From the NCBI GenBank assembly GCA_016930875.1, contig JAFGFW010000095.1, positions 1 through 63,764 of the forward strand: a stretch of 63,764 nt of DNA, in the 5' to 3' direction. This document shows positions 10,108-17,445 of the stretch, piece after piece. How positions within the stretch are numbered: position 1 is the stretch's first letter; each line of letters begins with the position of its first letter. Both the position numbers and the translations under genes were made by a program. The notes under the pieces were generated by a model. That model made no database searches. It was not told the DNA's origin and saw only the letters and a list, made by a program, of their open reading frames with translations. The DNA comes from Deltaproteobacteria bacterium (GTDB taxonomy: Bacteria > Desulfobacterota > Desulfobacteria > Desulfobacterales > C00003060).

Positions 10108-10226
10108 TCGTAAAAAGTCGTCACTCCGGTGAAAACCGGAGTCCAGAGCCTTTGTAACTAGCTGAATAAACTCGATTCCGGCTTCCGCCGGAATGACAGA
10201 AAGAGGTGTTTTTCGACTTTTTACGA
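10108..10226. mobile_element. MITE-like inverted-repeat element with two internal hairpins
   Basis: Perfect 13-bp terminal inverted repeats, TCGTAAAAAGTCG at 10108-10120 and its reverse complement at 10214-10226, enclose 93 bases holding two strong hairpins: CTCCGGT/ACCGGAG at 10124-10141 and ATTCCGGC/GCCGGAAT at 10175-10194. It has no coding capacity. The layout fits a small non-autonomous mobile element. The CCGGAATGAC-type hairpins resemble dispersed palindromic repeats of many proteobacterial genomes. No second copy was seen in the window. Confidence 0.7.
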
Positions 10227-10244
10227 GACTGTCAACATTCAGAA

Positions 10245-10874
10245 CTACGCCGATGTAAAGCACCGGGCCTCAACACGCTTAAGATATCGAGAAAAAAGAA
10301 CGCCATTAAACTCCTTCATATTCCTGCGAACATCAATGAAATTGATCCTCTTTATGAATCTCAGAAGTGGCTCGTTATCACAAAGAATGATGGCCCTAAA
10401 AAAGAGCTTGGCCCTTAACTCAAGTGTTGGTTCCTTGAAAAATGCTTTGCGCAAGCCCAGATATTCATCCACGAATTCTTTGATACCTTCATTGAGCTTT
10501 AGGATCTTAGGTCCAAACAAGCCCTGGATTTAAGTCAGAAAAAAGGATCTCTTGATGTCCGCAACAATATTTTCACATCTAAAACCTACTGACTGCACAT
10601 ATTCTTCAAAAGATGTCCAAAACCCACACAAGTAGGAAGGCTCATCAGGACAAGCTTCCGGCGCGCCGGCAAAACCCTTCATCAGGAAATCAGTAAGCTT
10701 TAGCTCAGCATGAACATCCTCTTCACGGCGATACAGCGCCTTGTAACGCTCAAACGACCCTTTTGCCTCTTCCAGGTCCAGCCTTGTCAATTCCAATATA
10801 CCCCGGTTAAGCAAGACCCGTTTGTCCTCAAAAAGCGGCAACTGCTCGCTTGTGCATGGTTGGCTCAGACTCAT
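10245..10874 (-). pseudogene. Hypothetical gene interrupted by an in-frame TAA
   Basis: Two open stretches, 10874-10530 (114 residues) and 10520-10245 (91 residues), lie in the same frame and are separated only by a TAA at 10532-10530 and three sense codons. Read through, they give about 208 residues of consistently helical, TPR-like character. The N-terminal part has a helix hairpin around Leu-Asp-Leu-Glu-Glu-Ala-Lys-Gly-Ser-Phe. The simplest reading is a nonsense mutation; a sequencing error or two separate small genes (the second would need a TTG start) remain possible. Function unknown. Confidence 0.5.
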
Positions 10875-11045
10875 AGAAACCTCATCATACCCCGTCTACC
10901 TCATCACCATCAATATGGTCCCAGCCCATCCCCTTTAGCTGCTCAAGAAATCTTTTAAGTTCTGATGTCGTAATTGATGATGAGTCGAGTTCCCTTTCGG
11001 TGAAAACGTGTTGTTTGGCCCGGGTTCAACTCAAATGTCAATATT
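10875..11045. other. Spacer with a start-less 46-codon open stretch
   Basis: Between the small Cys-rich gene and the interrupted gene, the minus strand is open from 11025 to a TGA at 10885. The composition is protein-like (Glu-Leu-Lys-Arg-Phe-Leu-Glu-Gln-Leu core, then an acidic end), but there is no usable start codon or ribosome site. It may be a remnant of a longer gene. Nothing else is evident. Confidence 0.25.
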
Positions 11046-11210
11046 TCACAGACATCCCCTATTATCTCCCAGCTTCTCGTCGCAACAACCGCATTTCAAA
11101 AGATATCGAGGCATTCTCTTCCCTGCCCCCTTCTTCTGATATACCCTGATTTGTGGATATCCTTCCGCCCTTGTGTGATAAAAACGATTCGTTCTCTTCA
11201 ATATTTTCAT
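11046..11210 (-). CDS. Small Cys-rich protein downstream of the Res helicase
   Basis: A 54-residue basic protein from the ATG at 11210, preceded by GGAGG 11 bases upstream inside the end of the Res gene. The start is 16 bases after the Res stop. It has a Tyr-Pro-x-Ile-Arg-Val-Tyr segment and a Lys-Cys-Gly-Cys-Cys-Asp motif near residue 40. As I recall the family, small Lys-Cys-Gly-Cys-Cys proteins usually continue 20-30 residues past this motif, so the C-terminus may be shortened by a frameshift. Function unknown; position suggests membership of the restriction operon. Confidence 0.45.
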   Translation of the reverse strand: MKILKRTNRFYHTRAEGYPQIRVYQKKGAGKRMPRYLLKCGCCDEKLGDNRGCL

Positions 11211-11226
11211 CGAAAAACCGGCCTCC

Positions 11227-14200
11227 TCAACGGCAACTCCACATCCGATAAAGGCCTCTGGCCCATTCTTGGAGTGCCTCTTTTGCAAGTTCCGAATCAC
11301 TTAGTTCACGATCCTGATGGGCCACGTATTCATTTCGGAAGCTGTAAATAGCATCTATCACGGAATACAAATCGCTTTTCGATACGTCGTCGAAGCGGAT
11401 GCGCAGAAGCTCAAAGATACCTCCGATCTTTCTCCGGGTGGTCCGCACATAATCGAGACACCAGCGCAAAAGACCTATTGGCATCAAGCCGTTCTGATCC
11501 ATCAGAGTCCTTTCCAGGTTTGTAGCCTGCCGCTTATGGTAGTTTGCCTCCCCCGTAGGCAAATCAGTCAGATCGGGATGGAAAAAGGAGTACTGTTCGG
11601 AGCGCTCCGCCGGAATAACATCCTTGAGCTCCCGCAGGATCATACCCCTGGCAGCCTCATCCAATGGGCCAAGAAGTGGTGTAAACACAGGAGCGAAGGA
11701 TACCTCGTTCTTATTCTTCAAAAAATGGTATAAAGCCACTGCCTGCTCTACAGCCTTCTGATAGCGGGAAGGAAGTTCCTTAAAGCTCTTTATGGAAAGG
11801 AACACCGAAATTTGACTCTCTCCCCCCGGTTCAGGTTCCCCAAAGGGCAGACTCAATTGCGGACTCATTGTCTCATCCAATAACTGCCGCAGGGATGGCT
11901 TGCACATTCGCATGAGCGTCTTCAGCTTGTTGTCACTGAGATCCTCGAAGACTGCTTGCGGGACATAGGTGTATGCCCATTTCTCCTTTTCTTTTGATGC
12001 TGCTTCGCACCAAGCCACTGCAGCCCGTGCCTTTAAGGAAACATCCCTGTCTTCACGTCCCTTTGTCTCGATCAGGGCATAATCATTCCGGTTCAACCGG
12101 GCCATGAAATCCGGCGTATACAGGGCGAGCCTTCTCTTTTGCGAGAGGTAATCTATACGAAGGGCCTGAGGTCCGGCATTCTTGCAAAATGCTTTCACAT
12201 CCGGGGCATGATCCAGGAACTGGCTCATTGCAATCTCAAACTCGCGGTTGCAGGTTACAAGATTGAAAAGGGTATGTTGTGCGGGAATGGCCGGGTGGTT
12301 CTCGGAATGCGAGACCTGAAAAGGTTTCCATCCGGATACAGATACGCCTTCGCCTAATGGCTTACGCTCTTCCTTGACGGTCGTCCGGGCGAGAATCAAC
12401 GGCACAAAGGCGGCCCTGATATGTTCTCTCACATCGCTGTCCGCAAGCCGGCTCAAAAGGCGTGGATCGAACAGGGTGACCCTTTCCTCAAAGAGTATCT
12501 CTGTTATGAAGGTCTCAAGAAGAGGAGCCAGGACCTTGTGAGTGCCTCGAAGCCCTGCGATGTGTTCAAGCTCTTCACGGTAATAGGAGACCGCGCCGAT
12601 TCCGCTTTCTAAGAGCGGCAACCGGATATTCATCTTTTCCACGATCTCATTGGTGAAGAGGTGTCGCCCCTCGTATTGGATCTCCTCTGCCCGCTTGTTG
12701 CCAAGGGGCAAGGGGCTATATTTTGAAAACTCCTTGCGAATATCCCCGATAGCCAGGTTTTCCAGCTTCGGTGTGCGCGTATAGCCCACGGAGACTGCGG
12801 GCAGAACCACATCAAGCCTCTTGACATCCTTGTTCTCCCTGTCCGGGAATATGGTCACCGTGCTCTTCGGCACCTTGTCAACATCCACGACCTCAATGGG
12901 GAGCCCCTCCTGGCTGAGTTCCTGTTGGTAGAGGCTTATAAAGGCATTGTGTTCAACAACCGTAACGAGTTCAGCAGCGCCTCCGGTCGGGGTCATGCGC
13001 CGCAAGCCCCGGCCAAGGGTCTGTTCCGGAAGGATGTTTGCCTTGGATGTATAGGCGCGAAGCGGGACAATCGTCGTGACGTTGCGCACGTCCCAGCCCT
13101 CGCGAAGCATGAGGACCGACACGATGCACTGATAGGGGCTTCTGCCGGAATCGAGATCACGGGAGAGATCGCGGAGCGCCCTCAGGTCATCTTCGCTGAT
13201 CTCCTTCTCGCTTTCTAAAAAAACCGGATAGCCCTTCTTTTTCCCGCCGATCCATTTGATCCTTCCCTTGAGGTTCGTGTGGAGGTTGATGGTCCTCCCG
13301 TTCAGTTCGGCAAACTGGGGATCAGTATCCAGTCGCCTCGTGATCTGGTCAGCGGCCTCCGTGTCTTCGGTCATGACAAAAAGCAGGGGCTTTTTTTCGC
13401 TCTTATCCCATTCCTCCCTGGATTTGAGCCATCTCTGATAGCCCATCATCAGGTGTTGCTCGAATCGCTCGGATGCGTCTTTGCTCGGCCTCTCGCTTAA
13501 TCCCTCGCCGCGGCCGATGATGGGAATCTTAACGATGCCTCCGTCAACCGCTTCGCCTAACGGCGAGTCGCATATCACATGCTGGAAGATATTTCCGTGA
13601 TTGTCCTTGGGGGTGGCCGAAAAGTCTAATTGAGCGCAGAGACCGCCTTCGGTTTTATTCCGGATTTCTTGATGAAGAAAACTTATCGCCTCGTTCCATG
13701 CAGATCCGGGGTCCCAGAGGTGATGGGCCTCGTCATTGAGCACTATAACCCGGTCATGGGCAGTGATCCGTTTCCGCAGTTCCTTGCCTGTATCGAGGGC
13801 GGTTGCTTTGGACACAGGAGGTCCCATCCATTCGTAGGTCTCATCTTCCTTTTTTGTCCTGCGTTTGCTGATGTCATAGAGCCGGTGAATGTTTGTAAGA
13901 TACAGGGTCCCGCCCGTTGCCGCGCCTGCCGCCTCGCCCTGTAAAACCACGGAAAGGTTCCAGTCACCCCGCCAGGCCACAGGGATAAGAGGGTCTTTGT
14001 CGAAAATAACGCCGTTTCCGAAATCCTCCTTGAGTCGCTCAAAGACCGTCAGGTTAGGAGCAATGACCACAAAGTGTCTGGCCATGGGAGAGTCGCTTTC
14101 ACAAAGGGCATGAAAGTAACTCCACGCGATGGCCAGGCTCATAACTTTCGTCTTCCCCGTACCTGTGGCCAATTTGAATGCATACCTGGCCCAACGGTCT

Positions 14201-14628
14201 TCGTCCGGGTTGACGCCAAGGGCCGCTGTTTCGCGGTCGTCCCCTCCAAATTCTGAAATGATATTGGAAAGGCTTCTCAGTCCCCGGACCTCCCATAGAT
14301 AGATCAGGGACTCAATGGCCTCCCGCTGGCAGAAGTAGTAGCTGAACGGAATGCGTTCTTTCGTGGGCGTTTCAATCATGTGATCCCGCTCGAACCAGTG
14401 AAAGAGAAGCTCTCGTGTGGTATCAGAAGCACCCGCATATTCACTCTGACGCCATGCCTTTACAAAGGAACGGAGGTTGTTTGCTACAGTGATGGATGAC
14501 GGCCTTCTCCCCTTCACTACCTTAGCCGGATCGCCGGGTTTCTCAGCCCGGACTCTGTGAAAGTTCGGCTCCTCGTGGGGTGCAAACAGGGGTTCAAGGG
14601 CGGCTGAGTTGATGATGGGGCTGGTCAT
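11227..14628 (-). CDS. Type III-style restriction helicase-nuclease (Res) with C-terminal HEPN-like motif
   Basis: A 1133-residue SF2 translocase. Gln101 lies in a Q-motif-like segment, Walker A GTGKT is at 156-160, DEAH at 299-302, the Ser-Ala-Thr motif at 337-339 and motif VI (Gln-Thr-Leu-Gly-Arg-Gly-Leu-Arg-Arg) at 536-544. A PD-(D/E)xK nuclease follows with Pro-Asp840 and Glu855-Thr-Lys857. Beyond residue 930 there is an extra helical region ending in an Arg1098-Asn-x4-His1104 motif typical of HEPN ribonucleases. Known Res subunits cleave DNA with a Mod partner; a Mod-like gene lies 231 bases upstream. The HEPN assignment rests on the motif only. Confidence 0.85.
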   Translation of the reverse strand: MTSPIINSAALEPLFAPHEEPNFHRVRAEKPGDPAKVVKGRRPSSITVANNLRSFVKAWRQSEYAGASDTTRELLFHWFERDHMIETPTKERIPFSYYFCQREAIESLIYLWEVRGLRSLSNIISEFGGDDRETAALGVNPDEDRWARYAFKLATGTGKTKVMSLAIAWSYFHALCESDSPMARHFVVIAPNLTVFERLKEDFGNGVIFDKDPLIPVAWRGDWNLSVVLQGEAAGAATGGTLYLTNIHRLYDISKRRTKKEDETYEWMGPPVSKATALDTGKELRKRITAHDRVIVLNDEAHHLWDPGSAWNEAISFLHQEIRNKTEGGLCAQLDFSATPKDNHGNIFQHVICDSPLGEAVDGGIVKIPIIGRGEGLSERPSKDASERFEQHLMMGYQRWLKSREEWDKSEKKPLLFVMTEDTEAADQITRRLDTDPQFAELNGRTINLHTNLKGRIKWIGGKKKGYPVFLESEKEISEDDLRALRDLSRDLDSGRSPYQCIVSVLMLREGWDVRNVTTIVPLRAYTSKANILPEQTLGRGLRRMTPTGGAAELVTVVEHNAFISLYQQELSQEGLPIEVVDVDKVPKSTVTIFPDRENKDVKRLDVVLPAVSVGYTRTPKLENLAIGDIRKEFSKYSPLPLGNKRAEEIQYEGRHLFTNEIVEKMNIRLPLLESGIGAVSYYREELEHIAGLRGTHKVLAPLLETFITEILFEERVTLFDPRLLSRLADSDVREHIRAAFVPLILARTTVKEERKPLGEGVSVSGWKPFQVSHSENHPAIPAQHTLFNLVTCNREFEIAMSQFLDHAPDVKAFCKNAGPQALRIDYLSQKRRLALYTPDFMARLNRNDYALIETKGREDRDVSLKARAAVAWCEAASKEKEKWAYTYVPQAVFEDLSDNKLKTLMRMCKPSLRQLLDETMSPQLSLPFGEPEPGGESQISVFLSIKSFKELPSRYQKAVEQAVALYHFLKNKNEVSFAPVFTPLLGPLDEAARGMILRELKDVIPAERSEQYSFFHPDLTDLPTGEANYHKRQATNLERTLMDQNGLMPIGLLRWCLDYVRTTRRKIGGIFELLRIRFDDVSKSDLYSVIDAIYSFRNEYVAHQDRELSDSELAKEALQEWARGLYRMWSCR

Positions 14629-14859
14629 AAGATAACTCTCGTTTTATTAGTTTTTATTGCTTTTCCCTGTTAACAGTCGGGAATTAACAAAAGGACAACT
14701 TATTGATAATATTTATTTTACTATTATTGACGCCCGATTTCTTATTGTTTTTTTATTGATTTTATTGCTAATTATCGCCTTTAATATTCCACTTTAAGTA
14801 TTTCCGCGATATTTTCAGCGCTTTGCTTTTACCGAACAGCGTCGCTTGGCATGCCGGTT
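14629..14859 (-). promoter_or_regulatory. AT-rich regulatory gap upstream of res with TTATTG repeats
   Basis: This 231-base gap breaks an otherwise tightly packed operon between the Mod-like gene and res. It is strongly AT-rich, and TTATTG or close variants recur on the plus strand at about 14652, 14700, 14722, 14742, 14755 and 14763. A separate promoter or operator for res is likely. No protein-coding potential was seen. Confidence 0.4.
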
Positions 14860-16887
14860 CTAAATAGAGATCTCCACCGTGATGCTGGTGTCGCAGCCAA
14901 ACACGTCGATCACTTTCACGCAGGCGGTGTAGACGCCCTTCTTTGGATATTTGTCATACCCGAAGTCACTGACCGTCTTTAGAGAACGGTCCTTTCGCGT
15001 CCGGTAATCCTGCCAGTGATGCTCAAATGGCTTGCCATCGCGCCAGTCAAAGTCCACGGCCCAGAAGTCGATAAAATCAAATCCGCTCTTTATAGCCCGT
15101 TCCTTCAAGGCTTCCAACTCCTTGCTCGGCACTTCAGCAAGGCTCGGCAGGAACCTGGTGAGCTTTATGTCCACAACGCGCTTCTTGCCTTTCTTTCTAT
15201 ACACCGGTTCAGCCTCTAAAACGGCGACCTCAAGAAACGGCGGCGGATTCGTCCTGTTCTTCTCCATGATCTCGCGGGGAATCGGAATAAGCTTTATCTT
15301 AAGGCCTTCCGCTGCCTCCAGCTCATGGCATACCAAACGAAGGTCCATCTCAAATTCCCATGCAAGGCAATGCACCTCCCTGGCCCCGGCTTCCCGCGCC
15401 GCCTTTACCACGGCCCGCACCTCGTCGCGTGTGAAGATGCTGTCAATACCGTCCACATGCACAAAGGCTTGTCCCTTGCGCCCGTGCAGCAAGCCTGTGG
15501 CATTGGGCAGCGGCTCCGCCTTGTAGAATTCCATCACTACGCGGCGGTGTTCCTCATCGGCCCCTTTGAGCCGCTCCTTCTGCCACCACTGCCGCTCATA
15601 GCGGCCAAGGTTATAGACATCGAATGAGCGGTATTGCTTGTTTGAGTTATGCAGTGTTCGTTGAGCCTCAATCAAGCGTTTCCGGCTGGTGTGTATGGCA
15701 AATCGCCCAAGGTCGCACATGATCCAGCGGCGGCCAAGTTTTTCAGCCACTGCGCCGGTTGTGCCGCTTCCACAGAAGAAGTCGGCTATGAGGTCGCCTT
15801 CGTTGGAGGATCCCTTTATAATCCTCTCCAGAAAGGCCTCTGGTTTCTGTGTGGCAAACTGGGTGTCTTCCAGGGCCTGTGAATTAACAGGGGGAATGTC
15901 ATCCCACAGCGATTGAAGTGGCACCCCCTTTTGCTGGTCGAGGTAGCGCTTCAATCTCGGTATACCACCTCCTTCAGGCCAATAAAGCCTCCCAGCTGCG
16001 TCAAGTTCCTCTATCCGATGTCTCGGATATCGCCACGGCTTGTTTAGGCCGCGCCATGCATAGACCGGGTTGACGCCAGTGTGCCCTAGAAGGCTTGTCG
16101 GCTGAAAGAGACGCCCTGTGCCCTTCTCTATCTGGCAGTAGTATTTCTTGATGTATTCTTTTCGATATGGCACATACTGGTCGTTCCAAATGTAGTCGTC
16201 GGCTTTCGTATAGAACAAAAGATAGTCAGTCAATTCAGGGAATCGCTTCCCGGCATTTCCGCGTGGAGTACTCCGCTTCCATGTGATTTGATTATGAAAT
16301 TTGTCGGCCCCAAAAACTTCGTCCATTAGAAGCTTTAGACTGTGGCCCGTGTGCCAGTCACAGTGCAAATAGAAGCTACCTCGTTCACTAAGAAGTTCCC
16401 GCATCAAGATCAGGCGATCATTCATCATGTGCAGATATGAGTCCGTTCCCCTCCCCCACATATCCCGGTATGCAACCATCTCAAGGGCGGATTGATCCTT
16501 GCCAATAGTCTCCCTCCTGTCCCCGAGAGGCACATCCATCGTAAAATCCGCCCCCACATCAAACGGCGGGTCAATATAGATCAAGTCGATCTTGCCCTTA
16601 AACTCTTTCAGCATGCTTGCCATCACCAGCTTGTTGTCGCCCCAAATCAGCATGTTGCGGAAGTCGTCGCGATGTGCCTTGAGCGGGTCAAACAAGTCAC
16701 CCTGAACCGCTGCGCGGGAAGCAGGTTCATCAATCGTCTCGATCTTCTGAAGCGGCATGGCACACCCGGCGATATCCAGCGTCCGGCGGTTGCCGTACTC
16801 GTCATACTTGCCCTCCCAAATCAACTCCGTCTTCATCTGCGAAAAAGGATGCGGGTTATCCAATCCCCATCGGATGTTGTTAGTCAT
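14860..16887 (-). CDS. Mod-like site-specific DNA methyltransferase (beta class)
   Basis: From the ATG at 16887 (676 residues), preceded by GCGGAGAG at suitable spacing; a GTG start at 16929 directly after the PIN stop would add 14 residues. Motif IV DPPF is at about 106-109 and the AdoMet motif FCGSGTTG at 371-378. This order defines beta-class amino-methyltransferases such as type III Mod subunits, which methylate adenine N6. The region between the motifs should recognise DNA, and the 250-residue C-terminus is of the kind seen in Mod proteins paired with Res helicases. It is cotranscribed with the upstream PIN gene. Confidence 0.88.
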   Translation of the reverse strand: MTNNIRWGLDNPHPFSQMKTELIWEGKYDEYGNRRTLDIAGCAMPLQKIETIDEPASRAAVQGDLFDPLKAHRDDFRNMLIWGDNKLVMASMLKEFKGKIDLIYIDPPFDVGADFTMDVPLGDRRETIGKDQSALEMVAYRDMWGRGTDSYLHMMNDRLILMRELLSERGSFYLHCDWHTGHSLKLLMDEVFGADKFHNQITWKRSTPRGNAGKRFPELTDYLLFYTKADDYIWNDQYVPYRKEYIKKYYCQIEKGTGRLFQPTSLLGHTGVNPVYAWRGLNKPWRYPRHRIEELDAAGRLYWPEGGGIPRLKRYLDQQKGVPLQSLWDDIPPVNSQALEDTQFATQKPEAFLERIIKGSSNEGDLIADFFCGSGTTGAVAEKLGRRWIMCDLGRFAIHTSRKRLIEAQRTLHNSNKQYRSFDVYNLGRYERQWWQKERLKGADEEHRRVVMEFYKAEPLPNATGLLHGRKGQAFVHVDGIDSIFTRDEVRAVVKAAREAGAREVHCLAWEFEMDLRLVCHELEAAEGLKIKLIPIPREIMEKNRTNPPPFLEVAVLEAEPVYRKKGKKRVVDIKLTRFLPSLAEVPSKELEALKERAIKSGFDFIDFWAVDFDWRDGKPFEHHWQDYRTRKDRSLKTVSDFGYDKYPKKGVYTACVKVIDVFGCDTSITVEISI

Positions 16888-16929
16888 GTAGTCTCTCCGC
16901 GAAAATAACATATAAGGCTCTTTAGACAC

Positions 16930-17445
16930 CTATTTCCAAGCAGCAATTTGAAGAGGGTAGGACAAAGTAGACGAGACTTCCGCAATTCGAGACATACGAT
17001 CCTGGGTAACCAGGATTAAGTTGTATTGAATTGCCTGGGCAGCTATCCAGATATCATTTTCTTGAACACCCAGCTCCTTGGCCGTTGTTCGATCGACAAG
17101 ATCTTCCGGTCGCCTCTTTCTCTTGGCCACCCTTCCCTTGGGGTCCTTGGGCGCATACTTCTTAAATAACGCTGCTCGAAGATCTGAATAAGGGCCCACT
17201 GTGTGCTTATCGAGATCAAGCACAAAGGGAAATTGGCCCATTTCCTTCCTAACGTCATTTTGCCGACTTATGTCCATTTTAGGAGCTATTTTCAGGCCGT
17301 ATTCTACCTCTGCCAACACGACAATAGAAATCCAGAAGGGGGACAATGAGATATTTTGAAGAAACGCGTTTATCCTTTCGCGATCTGGATGCCGAGCATC
17401 CCATAGAATGCTGACGGCAGTGGTATCCAATAGGTAGCCATTCAT
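16930..17445 (-). CDS. VapC-like PIN-domain nuclease
   Basis: A 171-residue PIN protein with all four expected acidic residues: Asp7 in the N-terminal strand, Glu46 (Leu-Ala-Glu-Val), Asp131 (Glu-Asn-Asp-Ile-Trp-Ile-Ala) and Asp149 (Thr-Gln-Asp). PIN toxins are Mg-dependent ribonucleases, often cutting tRNA or rRNA. A basic insertion (about 100-115) makes it longer than typical VapC. No VapB-like antitoxin gene is adjacent. Its ATG shares the A of the upstream methylase stop (TGATG), and the Mod gene follows directly, so it is embedded in the restriction operon. Confidence 0.85.
   Translation of the reverse strand: MNGYLLDTTAVSILWDARHPDRERINAFLQNISLSPFWISIVVLAEVEYGLKIAPKMDISRQNDVRKEMGQFPFVLDLDKHTVGPYSDLRAALFKKYAPKDPKGRVAKRKRRPEDLVDRTTAKELGVQENDIWIAAQAIQYNLILVTQDRMSRIAEVSSTLSYPLQIAAWK

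Noticed and set aside
10530-10532. Stop-codon recoding (selenocysteine or pyrrolysine) in the interrupted gene
   Set aside because: The codon is TAA; known recoding systems use TGA or TAG.
14629-14859. CRISPR-like or iteron array from the TTATTG repeats
   Set aside because: Repeats are only 6 bases, irregularly spaced and in AT-rich DNA; there are no spacers of constant length and no cas genes.
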